NCBI RefSeq assembly: GCF_902168175.1
Contig: NZ_CABHOU010000016.1
Location: 1-64,000, forward strand
Source of the DNA: an uncultured Chitinophaga sp.
GTDB taxonomy: Bacteria; Bacteroidota; Bacteroidia; Chitinophagales; Chitinophagaceae
Direction: 5' to 3'
DNA length: 64,000 nt
The notes beneath the pieces were generated by a model. The model saw only the letters and a program-made list of their open reading frames with translations, was not told where the DNA came from and searched no databases. Position 1 is the first letter of the stretch. Each line of letters opens with the position of its first letter. The translations under genes were made by a program, and so were the position numbers. Of this stretch, positions 27,402 to 36,844 are shown one piece after another.

Positions 27402-28631
27402 ATGACTGCCAAGCAGACTTTCTTTGACGAACTCACTAGCGATGTTGCAGGTGGTGTAGCTTATAAGAACCTTTATCTAAAGAAGAAGATCATCGCTTAC
27501 TTTGCCAACAATGGTAACGCTACCATCGCTGACCTTAGCAAGGAGCTTAACTCCAGCGCCCCTAAAGTAACCACTTTGCTTACCGACCTCATATCGGATG
27601 GCATGGTGCAGGACTATGGCAAGATAGATTCCACTGGCGGCCGCAGGCCTAACCTTTACGGACTGGCACCGGAATCGGGCTTCTTCGTAGGCGTAGAGGT
27701 AAAGCGGAACCACGTTAACGTTGGCCTGCTCGACTTCAAAAAGAACCTGGTGAAACATGCCGAGCGTGTTCCTTATAAATTAAACAACACACAGGCTTCC
27801 CTCGACGACCTTTGCCGTATCATCATCGATTTTCTACAGGAGTACCCGGCGGCTAAGGATAAGATACTGGGCTGCGGCGTTAACCTTTCGGGCCGTATTA
27901 ACTTCGCTACCGGCTACAGTTATAGTTTCTTTTATTTTGACGAAGAGCCCTTGAGCAAGATCATTGAGTCGCGCATTGGTATTCGCACCTACCTGGAGAA
28001 TGATTCCAGGGCTATGGCTTATGGTGAGTTCAGCAACGGTGTGGTGAACGAGGAAAAGAATGTACTGTTCGTGAACCTCGACCATGGTATCGGCTTGGGC
28101 ATATTGATAAACGGGCAGCTCTATTACGGTAAGTCCGGCTTTGCGGGCGAGTTTGGCCATATTCCATTCTTCAACAATGAAATCATTTGTCACTGTGGTA
28201 AAAAGGGCTGCCTCGAAACCGAAGCCTCCGGCCAGGCGCTGTTACGCATATTCCGCGAAAAGCTGGACGAAGGCTCTTCTACCGTTATTACCCGCAAAAA
28301 CAAACGACCGGAGGATGTAACACTGGAAGACATTATTCAGGCTGCCATTAACGACGACGTACTGGCCATTGAGCTGATTGCTGAAATAGGCGAAAAGCTC
28401 GGCCGCGGTATTGCGTTGCTCATCAACCTGTTTAATCCGGAACTGGTCATCCTTGGCGGCAGCCTCAGTTACACGGGCGATTACATCCGACTCCCGATAA
28501 AAAGCGCTATCAACAAATTTTCACTGAGCCTGGTCAATAACGATACACAGCTTAAAATCTCCAAGCTGGGCGAAAAGGCTGGTATGATGGGCGCCTGTTT
28601 ACTTGTGCGTAATAAGCTGCTGACTTTTTAA
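27402..28631 (+). CDS. ROK-family transcriptional regulator (NagC-like)
   Basis: A 409-residue protein: N-terminal winged helix (about 25-85, TIADLSKELNSSAPKVTTLL), then an actin-like ROK domain with a phosphate-binding GHGIGLGILING-like block and the zinc motif CHCGKKGCLE. The GEFGHIPF segment matches ROK sugar binders. It is the likely sensor of an amino sugar or its phosphate and repressor of the divergent operon. Its stop overlaps the convergent outer-membrane protein stop by 4 bp. Confidence 0.9.
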   Translation: MTAKQTFFDELTSDVAGGVAYKNLYLKKKIIAYFANNGNATIADLSKELNSSAPKVTTLLTDLISDGMVQDYGKIDSTGGRRPNLYGLAPESGFFVGVEVKRNHVNVGLLDFKKNLVKHAERVPYKLNNTQASLDDLCRIIIDFLQEYPAAKDKILGCGVNLSGRINFATGYSYSFFYFDEEPLSKIIESRIGIRTYLENDSRAMAYGEFSNGVVNEEKNVLFVNLDHGIGLGILINGQLYYGKSGFAGEFGHIPFFNNEIICHCGKKGCLETEASGQALLRIFREKLDEGSSTVITRKNKRPEDVTLEDIIQAAINDDVLAIELIAEIGEKLGRGIALLINLFNPELVILGGSLSYTGDYIRLPIKSAINKFSLSLVNNDTQLKISKLGEKAGMMGACLLVRNKLLTF

Positions 28632-30511
28632 CGGAACTGCAGGAAACCGGGCGCTTTAATACCGAAGATATCGAAGCGGAAGTCCGTGATGGTGGTAATT
28701 TCAATGAACAGCGGGTTCATGCCCGGCGGATGATTAGGATAGTAGTTCGCAGAAAGTTTTAAAGTATTTAGCGACAGGTTTTCGTTCCTGATACGGCAAC
28801 CGGCGCCAATACCTGCATAGATAGGATTCTTGAAGATCGCATTATTCTGCTCTGTCAGTTGCGAAACCTGTAACGCGGAGAAGAAGTTCGCTTTAAACCC
28901 AAAGAATTTCCAGGGACTGTAATACACAGTTTCTGTGCGGAGGTTAAGCCTGGCGTAACCATTTACCCTGGTGTGCCTGAAGCCCCACACCCCATATTCC
29001 ATATTGATATTAAGCGGTTTGTACAGGTCATTGTTCGGCGTACCCAGGTAATCGGCGTACAGGAACTGGCGAAAACGGTGGCGACCGTTAGGATTAAACA
29101 TACGGCTGTAGTAATCGATACGGCCATGTAAAACGGCGTCCGCGGATTTGCCGCCTTCCCAGAAACTGCTCACACCGGCCTGTACGGCCAGTATGCCTTT
29201 CAACTTTGTTACCCAGTACTTCTGAATTTCACCTCCTGAATAATAGCGCCTCCTACCCGTCCAGTTTTCCCAGCCACCAGATATGTTGGCATTAAAGCCA
29301 TAGGGAATATCCTCCGTTCTGCCGAAGCCGAAGAAGTGGTGCGACTTTAAAAACTCCTGTTTAAACAGCACCAGCGAGGCTATATAGTAGTGCCGGTGGT
29401 TATATATCGGGTCTTCCTTAAACACCTCCTGGTTGGGACGTTTGTCGAAAAACAGGTTTTGGTAACGGAAGGTTAAGGCCAGGTTAGGGCAGTCCTTGTA
29501 ACTCCCGTGTTTGCCCTGGCGATTGACGATGTTATACCCCGCCCACGCGTCCAGCAACTTATAGCTGTAATCGCGGAATACCGAATCGGGGTAGTCGCGG
29601 ATATTCATCGACCATTTACGCGCCAGTTGCAAACCGCCTGCAATACGGGCCGAGGTACGGTAAAGCGGCCGGTTGATGTTGATGTAATACGACCCTTCGT
29701 ACACATTGGTATCCAGCGGGGAGTTATTGTTCACCGTGGAGTAACCGATGGATGCATCAACGAAGGAGCCGCCTATGTTGTACTTCGTATAACGCGCTTC
29801 GGAACCCCATTGGGGCGTCCAGGTGTTGTGCCATTGCACACCCAGCATAAGACCCTGGGCCGCGCCAAACAGATTGTTATTGAACGCACGCGACTCAAAG
29901 TTCTGCGTAGTGATTGATGAGAGGTCTACACCATATTCAAACACGTCTTTGGTTACTACCAGCACATCTACCGAATCTGCATCTTCCGGAATTTTAATTA
30001 CGTAGATACGCGCATCGTTCAAAAACGGCCTGCTACGCAGGTAACGTTCATTATCAGCAAATTCAAAAGCATTGATCGTATCTCTTTCCCGGAAAAACAG
30101 CGACTGCCTTATTACCCATTGCTGCGAATGAACGTGCAGGCGGTTGGCGAACTTCAGCAGTTTCATATTGGTGGTAAAAGTGGTATCGGTAATGTTTTTG
30201 GGACCAAATACGTCCACCTTTTTGTAGTAGATGTTGCGGATGGGCATGCCCGAATAGGGCGTAAACTGCCGTTCACTTTTCACCATAACACTGTCGGTGG
30301 AAAGTGGCTCCGTTCTCTCGCGGTTCATGCGTTTGATCATGGAATCGCGGTAGCTGCGGCTGCGAATTGAGTCCATATAACGGTTTACCGAGCGAAACCA
30401 CCCACTTTTGGGTGTACGCGCAGTATCTACCTGGGCCTGCACAAATAATGGAAACAGGAGCAGTAAGATGTAACAGCCGATGTAGGGAGGCAGGAATATT
30501 TTTAATCTCAT
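28628..30511 (-). CDS. Outer-membrane beta-barrel protein with POTRA-like N terminus (BamA/Omp85-like)
   Basis: The start at ATG 30511 gives 627 residues with a signal peptide (MRLKIFLPPY to VQAQ). A periplasmic part (about 60-190) has a NIYYKKVDVFG strand and a helix-strand layout like a POTRA domain; the rest is rich in alternating aromatic strands and ends in Phe-Arg, as a large beta-barrel. No enzymatic motif is visible. It resembles conserved Omp85-like proteins of Bacteroidota without known cargo. It stands alone between the ROK gene and the second NagX paralogue. Confidence 0.7.
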   Translation of the reverse strand: MRLKIFLPPYIGCYILLLLFPLFVQAQVDTARTPKSGWFRSVNRYMDSIRSRSYRDSMIKRMNRERTEPLSTDSVMVKSERQFTPYSGMPIRNIYYKKVDVFGPKNITDTTFTTNMKLLKFANRLHVHSQQWVIRQSLFFRERDTINAFEFADNERYLRSRPFLNDARIYVIKIPEDADSVDVLVVTKDVFEYGVDLSSITTQNFESRAFNNNLFGAAQGLMLGVQWHNTWTPQWGSEARYTKYNIGGSFVDASIGYSTVNNNSPLDTNVYEGSYYININRPLYRTSARIAGGLQLARKWSMNIRDYPDSVFRDYSYKLLDAWAGYNIVNRQGKHGSYKDCPNLALTFRYQNLFFDKRPNQEVFKEDPIYNHRHYYIASLVLFKQEFLKSHHFFGFGRTEDIPYGFNANISGGWENWTGRRRYYSGGEIQKYWVTKLKGILAVQAGVSSFWEGGKSADAVLHGRIDYYSRMFNPNGRHRFRQFLYADYLGTPNNDLYKPLNINMEYGVWGFRHTRVNGYARLNLRTETVYYSPWKFFGFKANFFSALQVSQLTEQNNAIFKNPIYAGIGAGCRIRNENLSLNTLKLSANYYPNHPPGMNPLFIEITTITDFRFDIFGIKAPGFLQFR

Positions 30512-30616
30512 CTTCAATGTAACCGCACTAATACCTAAGACAACATTACAAAATTCCGACCAATTATAGCGCAGCCCCGGATACAATAAAGCACCCGGCC
30601 CTTCCGTTCGCCCCGG

Positions 30617-31774
30617 TTACAACTGTAGCCGGATGCCGATTTTATTCAGCAATTTCACCAAACCCATTACTGCCAGGGCAAATACCGCACAGTAAGCCGC
30701 CCCCAGCCACCCCGTCCGCCAGGCATCCGGGAACAGGAAAAAGTGAAAATAGTACATCAACGCATATAAAATAGACGGTATAATATAGGTAAGCAGTGGA
30801 TTGGCTGCAGCAGGCCGCAGGAACCCCGTCCAGCGATTGTACCCCTTTACGTCGGTGATCCAGTACACAACCGTGTATAACACGCAACAACTGGCAGCGC
30901 TGTAAAGTGCCCAACTCGGCGTAGCCCATATCTTTGAAATGGTATAATATGGACGTAACACATAGGCGGCTATGGCCAGCAATACGGCAAATACGATCGC
31001 CCAAAAGTAAGGCTGCTTCGTTTTCCCATCAAAGTAATTGAGTGAAAGTAACAATCCGCACAGTGCAATGCCTGTATGAATAGCATGCCCTGTTTGCCCA
31101 CTCGCCCACGTATCGGTTTCGCGGCCGAGTATGAAAAAACCCATACTGGCTATAATCGCGATGGCTACCCCGGCCTTATGACCTTTACACGCCAGGTAAA
31201 TTAAACTGGTAAACAGGTAAGCCCATCCTATCAAACCCAAAATACCCCACCAGTGCACCTGCATACCATTACCTTCGTTATCGCGGTATATCCATCCCAG
31301 TGTTATCAACCCAACTACGCCAATACCGCGCAACAGGTAGGCGATAAAGGGCTTTTCAAACTTATATACGTTCCAAACCAGTATTACGCTGGCGTAGAAT
31401 AACAATGTCCATAACGACTCCCTCAACCCGGTAGCTTCGGCATTGTAACCCGATTCGGCATTCACCATAAAAAGACCTAACACCAATAACCCCAATGTAC
31501 GGAAACCAATGTGTAACAATATCTTAGCTGTACTATCGCCCTTACTTTGCCGGTTCTTTACCGCAAATGGTACCGACATGCCCACGATAAACAGGAAGAA
31601 CGGGAACACCATATCCACAAAGGTCATCGCATCGGCATCGGCCTTCATATGCTGCGCCCATTGCGGAATGTTGCGGATACCCGCCAGTTCGTTCACAAAT
31701 ATCATTACAAGTATGGTAATGCCACGCAGGGCATCGATAGAAAGTATACGCGGTTGCGGTTTTAGTTCAGGCAT
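30617..31774 (-). CDS. Second NagX-like DUF5009 membrane protein
   Basis: A 385-residue polytopic protein, paralogous to the one at 23805-25163: LSIDALRGITILVMIFVNE and FVDMVFPFFLFIVGMSVPFAV blocks are shared, while the C-terminal half is shorter. About 10-11 helices. Probable role as for the first copy (amino-sugar transfer or acetylation at the membrane). It lies outside the operon, about 105 bp downstream of the barrel gene start, and appears to be its own unit. Confidence 0.83.
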   Translation of the reverse strand: MPELKPQPRILSIDALRGITILVMIFVNELAGIRNIPQWAQHMKADADAMTFVDMVFPFFLFIVGMSVPFAVKNRQSKGDSTAKILLHIGFRTLGLLVLGLFMVNAESGYNAEATGLRESLWTLLFYASVILVWNVYKFEKPFIAYLLRGIGVVGLITLGWIYRDNEGNGMQVHWWGILGLIGWAYLFTSLIYLACKGHKAGVAIAIIASMGFFILGRETDTWASGQTGHAIHTGIALCGLLLSLNYFDGKTKQPYFWAIVFAVLLAIAAYVLRPYYTISKIWATPSWALYSAASCCVLYTVVYWITDVKGYNRWTGFLRPAAANPLLTYIIPSILYALMYYFHFFLFPDAWRTGWLGAAYCAVFALAVMGLVKLLNKIGIRLQL

Positions 31775-31803
31775 AGACGTGGTTGATAAGGTATTGCTAA
31801 ATA

Positions 31804-31843
31804 TAAATAAAAAACGCCGCCCTTACAAACGTAAGGCGCGGCG
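31804..31843 (-). terminator. Rho-independent terminator of tonB
   Basis: On the minus strand an 11-12-bp stem (with a 1-nt bulge) from 31843 to 31815 with a short loop is followed by TTTTTTATTTAT. It lies 23 bp past the tonB stop. Confidence 0.8.
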
Positions 31844-31865
31844 TATATCCTAATGAAAGAAAACT

Positions 31866-32708
31866 TTATTGTTCTGCGAGGCGGAAGTTTACAGGGAGAT
31901 TGAACTGCACATTTACATTCTGACCATTCTGCCTGCCTGGTTTCCATTTTGGCATTTTCCTCACCACACGGATCGCCTCTTCTTCTAATCCACCACCTTT
32001 CTTCAGGCTTAAAATTTTCACCTCACTGATTTCGCCCGTTTTGCCTACTACAAACGACACACTCACAATTCCCTGGATACCATTATCCGAAGCTACAGCG
32101 GGATAGCTAATATTCCGTTGTAAAAACTTATTCAAGGCGGCTTCCCCACCAGGAAACTCAGGAGGGATCTCTACGAAAATATGCACCTTGTTTGGATCTT
32201 CTTTAATGGTCTCATTAGCAACGATACCGGTATTATTGCCTCCTTTTTCAAGCAATGCCGCGATCTCGTTCGAACCATCTTCACCATCCTGTCTTGCATT
32301 CGCAATTACTTTATTCTCCAGTTCAGAAATCTTTACCACTTCCTCCTCAGGCGCCACTGGTTCATCTGTAACCCTGAAAGTGTTAAACTTCTCTGTTGCG
32401 ATCTTAACAGGCGGCTCCTCAACTTTAACAGGCGGGGGCGGAATAAACTTAGGCTCTTCTATCTTCACATCAATCAGCTCTGTTTGGGTAATTAACGGTT
32501 TGTTATCCCTGTGCACATCGGCTGCACGTAAGTTGGTACCCAATACGTAACCGCCGATAATCACCAGCGCGATAGAGGCTGTACCCGCAATGGCATTGCG
32601 CACGCGCTTATCATATGTTACGCGATGTTTGTAAGCACCATAGTTTTTATTCCTTCCATCAAAGAGGATGTCGATAAATTCGGGAGTGGTAGATTTAGTG
32701 ATGTCCAT
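31866..32708 (-). CDS. tonB: TonB energy transducer
   Basis: A 280-residue protein: short cytoplasmic N terminus, one membrane helix (about 36-55, ASIALVIIGGYVLG), a proline/acid spacer with FIPPPPVKVEEPP, and a C-terminal TonB domain (about 185-278) with YPAVASDNGIQG and the VVRKMPKWKPGRQNG block. It transmits proton motive force from ExbBD to TonB-dependent receptors such as the SusC proteins here. No exbB/exbD is nearby. Single-gene unit with its own terminator. Confidence 0.92.
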   Translation of the reverse strand: MDITKSTTPEFIDILFDGRNKNYGAYKHRVTYDKRVRNAIAGTASIALVIIGGYVLGTNLRAADVHRDNKPLITQTELIDVKIEEPKFIPPPPVKVEEPPVKIATEKFNTFRVTDEPVAPEEEVVKISELENKVIANARQDGEDGSNEIAALLEKGGNNTGIVANETIKEDPNKVHIFVEIPPEFPGGEAALNKFLQRNISYPAVASDNGIQGIVSVSFVVGKTGEISEVKILSLKKGGGLEEEAIRVVRKMPKWKPGRQNGQNVNVQFNLPVNFRLAEQ

Positions 32709-32829
32709 GGCTTGTAGATTTGCATATAAGATGGCGCGCTAAATACTTTTCCATAGGGTTTTCGTCAATATTTATTTTTATGGAATTTTTTAACCGCTGC
32801 ATCTGCGGGCCACTATGGCGGATTATAAA

Positions 32830-32866
32830 GGATTGGTGTAGTCATCATCGGGAACACTACCAATCC
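32830..32866. repeat. 8-bp inverted repeat upstream of tonB
   Basis: GGATTGGT (32830-32837) and ACCAATCC (32859-32866) are perfect arms; a further TAGT/ACTA pairing is possible after a 2-nt bulge. It lies in the 256-bp gap between tonB and pgl. Function unknown: operator, or part of an untranslated RNA. Confidence 0.35.
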
Positions 32867-32910
32867 CCCGTTGCGTCGCACACTTCTACTTTATATTCCC
32901 TCATCAACAT

Positions 32911-32944
32911 AAAAAACCCCTGTTACACCAATGTATAACAGGGG
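32911..32944 (-). terminator. Rho-independent terminator of the gnd-zwf-pgl operon
   Basis: A perfect 9-bp stem CCCCTGTTA/TAACAGGGG (32917-32925 and 32936-32944) with a 10-nt loop; on the minus strand it is followed by six T. It sits 20 bp past the pgl stop. Confidence 0.85.
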
Positions 32945-32964
32945 CTCAGATACTATATAAAAAC

Positions 32965-33690
32965 TTATGCCTGCAAAGCAGCAGCCGCAGCTTCATCAAC
33001 AAACCAATGCAGTTCGCCCGTAACAGGTTTAATCACCTGCGAGGGATAGGTATCGGGCTTATATTCTCCTTCTATTACGCCCTGTAACGTAAGCGCTTTA
33101 CCATTACCTGTGGCCAAAAAAACGATGCGTGCCGCCTGGTTTACTACAGGAGCAGTAAGCGTAATACGGTACATTTCCTGCGCCGGCAAATAAAATGCTT
33201 TAGCCCATGCTTTTTTCTCATGCACTATTTCTGTACCCGGGAAAAGTGATAAGGTATGACCATCATCACCCATGCCTAACAACACGTAGTCGAATGTAAC
33301 ACCGGTACGTTTAAAATATTTTTGCAGCAATAATTCATATGCTTCTGCCGAAGCTTCGGGAGCAATATCGGTGCGCATTAAATGAATGTTTTCTTTAGGT
33401 ACACCTACTTTTTCCAGCAGTACTTCGCAGGCCATGCGGCCATTGTTGCGATCGTCGCTGTAAGGCACGGCCCTTTCATCACCCCAGAAGAAATGTATTT
33501 TATTCCAGGGAATCATTTGTGCATAAGGCTCTTTCGCCAGCAATGTGTACAGCAGTTTCGGCGTGCTGCCACCGGAGAGTACGAAAGTAAACAGTTCTTT
33601 TTCCTGTAGTGTTTCCAGGATGTAGTTGCAGGTCCACGCGGCGAGGTTTTCGCTCAGTTGTGCCGGGTCTTTTGCGATGTGCAGTTCCAT
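32965..33690 (-). CDS. pgl: 6-phosphogluconolactonase
   Basis: A 241-residue cytoplasmic enzyme of the DevB/Pgl branch. FVLSGGSTPKLLY near residue 38, the WGDERAVPYSD block near residue 70 and a LLGMGDDGHTLSLFPG block near residue 140 are diagnostic and include the catalytic His. It hydrolyses 6-phosphogluconolactone to 6-phosphogluconate in the oxidative pentose phosphate pathway. It follows zwf by 63 bp, a gap that holds a strong hairpin. Confidence 0.95.
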   Translation of the reverse strand: MELHIAKDPAQLSENLAAWTCNYILETLQEKELFTFVLSGGSTPKLLYTLLAKEPYAQMIPWNKIHFFWGDERAVPYSDDRNNGRMACEVLLEKVGVPKENIHLMRTDIAPEASAEAYELLLQKYFKRTGVTFDYVLLGMGDDGHTLSLFPGTEIVHEKKAWAKAFYLPAQEMYRITLTAPVVNQAARIVFLATGNGKALTLQGVIEGEYKPDTYPSQVIKPVTGELHWFVDEAAAAALQA

Positions 33691-33714
33691 GATCTAAAGG
33701 CTGTATAAAATGAA

Positions 33715-33740
33715 ACCGGCAGGCCTTATAGCCTGCCGGT
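33715..33740 (-). terminator. Hairpin between zwf and pgl (possible partial terminator)
   Basis: A perfect 10-bp stem ACCGGCAGGC/GCCTGCCGGT with a 6-nt loop, 13 bp after the zwf stop. On the minus strand it is followed by TTCATTTTATA, an interrupted T-tract. It may lower transcription into pgl or stabilise the zwf message end. Confidence 0.55.
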
Positions 33741-33753
33741 CGATAAATATATT

Positions 33754-35262
33754 TTACTTCGACGGCGCCAGGTTGATCCAGGCATGACCATCGCGTGCAA
33801 TAAGCGCTTCGGCATCTTCAGGTCCCCAGGTACCAGGAGAGTAGTTAGGAAAGTCTGTAGGTGTCCGGGCTTCCCATGCATGCAGGATAGGCATGATCAC
33901 CTTCCAGGCAGCTTCTACCTGGTCGGCACGCATGAACAGCGTAGCATCGCCTTCCATTACGTCGAGCAGCAGCGTTTCATATGCTTCTGGTGCATGTTCG
34001 CCGGCAGCATCGTCGTAATTAAAGATCATGTTCACCGGGTCAAGGGTCATCGTCTGGCCCGGACGTTTAGCCTGGAAGCGGATACGGATATCCATTTCGG
34101 GCTGTATACTGATGGTGAGCCTGTTACTTCTCCAGGTTTCGGCCGCTTCCGCCGGGAAGGCGTACTGTGGCGCGGGACGGAACTGGATAGTAATATGCGT
34201 GGCTTTCTGGTTCAGGAATTTACCAGTACGAACGTAGAACGGAACACCCTGCCAGCGCCAGTTATCAATGTAAAACTTAACGGCAGCGTAGGTCTCGGTT
34301 TCAGATTCAGGATTTACTCCTTTCTCTTCACGGTAACCGGGTACTTCTTTGCCTTTAATCCAGCCGGCGCCGTACTGGCCCCTCACTGCATACTCATGCA
34401 CTTCTTCCTTTTTAATCGGACGCAGTGCATGCAGCACATCTACCTTTTTATTTCGTACCTCGTTCGCATCGAAGTTAACGGGTACCTCCATAGCCACCAT
34501 ACATAACAGCTGCAGAATGTGGTTCTGCACCATGTCGCGCAGGGCGCCGGAGTTTTCGTAGTAACCACCACGGCCTTCCAAACCAACACTTTCGGCAGCA
34601 GTGATCTGTACATGCTCAATGTATTGCCTGTTCCAAACCGGCTCGAACAATGCGTTCGCAAAACGAAGTGCCAGGATGTTCTGCACCGTTTCTTTACCCA
34701 GGTAGTGGTCTATACGGAAAATTTGTTCTTCCTTATAAATGCTGCCCAGTAAGGTATTTAACTCCAGCGCGCTCTTAAGGTCGTGACCAAAAGGTTTCTC
34801 TACTACTATACGCGTAGAGTGCGTGTCTTTGCAAAGGTTCAGTTTACCCAGCTTCACCGCAATATCCGGCACCAACTGTGGCGCTACGGCCAGGTAAAAT
34901 ATTACATTGGGATGTTCGCCCCACTCCTGCTCTTTCTCTTTCACTTTGTCGGTGATTAAGCTGTACGCAGCTTCGTCGCCGGCATCCATTTGCAGGTAGT
35001 TTACGTGCTCAAAAAAATCATTATAGTGACCATTTTCCTCACCCTTACGGCGGGAGAACTTCTGTATACCATCCAGCAGGTGCGCACGGAAAGCCTCATC
35101 GGTGTAGGAACTACGGCCCAAACCGGCAATGGCAAATTTCTCGGGCATCCACTCATCAAGGAAAAGGTTGAAGAGTGCTGGTGTAAGCTTTCTCAGGTTC
35201 AGGTCGCCACTGCCACCGAAAATAAACAACACTGAGGCAGGGGGACGTTTATGGTTTTGCAT
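33754..35262 (-). CDS. zwf: Glucose-6-phosphate 1-dehydrogenase
   Basis: A 502-residue enzyme. The N-terminal nucleotide-binding loop is FGGSGDL (residues 15-21), a variant of the usual [16 protein letters not shown] near residue 153 and the active-site RIDHYLGKE with His186 are intact. It oxidises glucose 6-phosphate with NADP to the lactone. Middle gene of gnd-zwf-pgl, 24 bp after gnd. Length is normal. Confidence 0.96.
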   Translation of the reverse strand: MQNHKRPPASVLFIFGGSGDLNLRKLTPALFNLFLDEWMPEKFAIAGLGRSSYTDEAFRAHLLDGIQKFSRRKGEENGHYNDFFEHVNYLQMDAGDEAAYSLITDKVKEKEQEWGEHPNVIFYLAVAPQLVPDIAVKLGKLNLCKDTHSTRIVVEKPFGHDLKSALELNTLLGSIYKEEQIFRIDHYLGKETVQNILALRFANALFEPVWNRQYIEHVQITAAESVGLEGRGGYYENSGALRDMVQNHILQLLCMVAMEVPVNFDANEVRNKKVDVLHALRPIKKEEVHEYAVRGQYGAGWIKGKEVPGYREEKGVNPESETETYAAVKFYIDNWRWQGVPFYVRTGKFLNQKATHITIQFRPAPQYAFPAEAAETWRSNRLTISIQPEMDIRIRFQAKRPGQTMTLDPVNMIFNYDDAAGEHAPEAYETLLLDVMEGDATLFMRADQVEAAWKVIMPILHAWEARTPTDFPNYSPGTWGPEDAEALIARDGHAWINLAPSK

Positions 35263-35286
35263 ATAGAAATTATAAAAGATCTTGAG

Positions 35287-36699
35287 TTATTGCCATTCTG
35301 TGTGAAAAGTGCCAGGCATATCTATTCGCTGATAGGTATGTGCGCCGAAGTAATCGCGCTGGGCCTGTACCATGTTGGTGGGCAGGCGTTCGCTGCGATA
35401 CGCGTCGAAGTAAGACAGGGCCGACATAAAGGCAGAAGCCGGTAAGCCGGTTTGTGCTGCTTCTACGATCACTGCTCTTGCATTCGCTTCTGTTTGTTGC
35501 AACAGTTTCGCTACTTCTGCATCTAATAACAAATTTTGCAGGCCGGGGGTTTGCTTGTAGGCAGTATAAAATGCCGGCAGCAGTCCCGAGCGGATAATAC
35601 AACCTGCTCTCCATACGCGTACAGACTCTGGCAGGGAAATATCCATACCCAGTTCTTTAGACGCGGTCTGCAACAGGGCCAGGCCTTGTGCATAACAAAT
35701 GATGGTAGAGAACATCAGTGCATCGTGTACCTGTTTTACAAACGCTTCCTGCGAAGCGGTTACTTTGCCGGTAACGGTTTTGTACAGCGCTGCCGCCTGC
35801 GTTCTTTCTTCTTTGAGAGAGGAAATATTACGCATGGCCACCGCCGCATCGATCACGGTTACAGGCAAAGGCAAATCGAGCGCGTCCTGGGAAGTCCATT
35901 TACCGGTGCCTTTGGAGCCCGCCTTATCGGAAATCTTATCCAGCAGTTCGCCACTGCCTTTATCATCTTTTTGCAGGAATATATCGCGGGTAATTTCGAG
36001 CAGGAAGGATTGGTTAACGCCCTCGTTCCATTTGGAAAACACCTCGTGCAACTGCTGGTTGCTTAAACCGGCACCCTGGCGGAGCAGGTTGTAGCTTTCG
36101 CTGATGAGTTCCATAATCGCGTACTCGATACCATTATGCACCATTTTCACGAAGTGGCCTGCCGCACCTTTACCGAGATAACCAACACAGGGACTGTCGC
36201 CCACCTTGGCAGCTACCGCTTCCAGCATGGGTTTAACATGCTGATACGCTGCTTCGTCGCCGCCTGGCATAATGCTAGGACCGGTACGTGCGCCTTTTTC
36301 GCCGCCGGAAACGCCCATCCCCATAAAGTGGAGGCCTTTCCCTTTCAGGTAATCTACACGGCGCAGGGTATCTTTCCAGTACGAGTTACCACCATCTATC
36401 ACCACATCGCCCTTTTCGAGCAGTGGCAGCAGTGATTCTATAACATCGTCTACCGGTTTACCTGCGGGTACCAGCATCATAATTTTGCGGGGTGCTTTTA
36501 ACAACTGTACCATGGCGGAAAGTTCGGCTACGCCCTTTACCGTTGTACCCTTGGTGGCAGATTGTTCAAGGGCGTCTGTTTTTTGCTGGTCTTTATCAAA
36601 CCCTATTACAGAAAACCCATGATCGGCCATGTTAAGCAGGAAGTTCCTTCCCATAACACCGAGGCCAATCATTCCAAAGTCAAATAAGCTATTTGTCAT
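35287..36699 (-). CDS. gnd: 6-phosphogluconate dehydrogenase, decarboxylating
   Basis: A 470-residue enzyme with the Rossmann start GMIGLGVMGRN (residues 9-19), the GGNSYWKDT substrate block, GMGVSGGEKGAR, and the catalytic Lys in FVKMVHNGIEY. It converts 6-phosphogluconate to ribulose 5-phosphate, giving NADPH (or NADH) and CO2. First gene of the gnd-zwf-pgl operon; about 145 bp separate it from the aminotransferase stop, a region that must hold its promoter. Confidence 0.96.
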   Translation of the reverse strand: MTNSLFDFGMIGLGVMGRNFLLNMADHGFSVIGFDKDQQKTDALEQSATKGTTVKGVAELSAMVQLLKAPRKIMMLVPAGKPVDDVIESLLPLLEKGDVVIDGGNSYWKDTLRRVDYLKGKGLHFMGMGVSGGEKGARTGPSIMPGGDEAAYQHVKPMLEAVAAKVGDSPCVGYLGKGAAGHFVKMVHNGIEYAIMELISESYNLLRQGAGLSNQQLHEVFSKWNEGVNQSFLLEITRDIFLQKDDKGSGELLDKISDKAGSKGTGKWTSQDALDLPLPVTVIDAAVAMRNISSLKEERTQAAALYKTVTGKVTASQEAFVKQVHDALMFSTIICYAQGLALLQTASKELGMDISLPESVRVWRAGCIIRSGLLPAFYTAYKQTPGLQNLLLDAEVAKLLQQTEANARAVIVEAAQTGLPASAFMSALSYFDAYRSERLPTNMVQAQRDYFGAHTYQRIDMPGTFHTEWQ

Positions 36700-36844
36700 A
36701 GATATGTATGATGTGGTAAAACGAAGGTGTAAATTTAGACAATTTGAGCATACACTGGAAGCCTAAAATGAGGTGTTATAGTCCCGTGACAAAAAGGGGG
36801 TAAATCATTGTATATATTGAGGATGGGGTTGTACAAATTACTGC

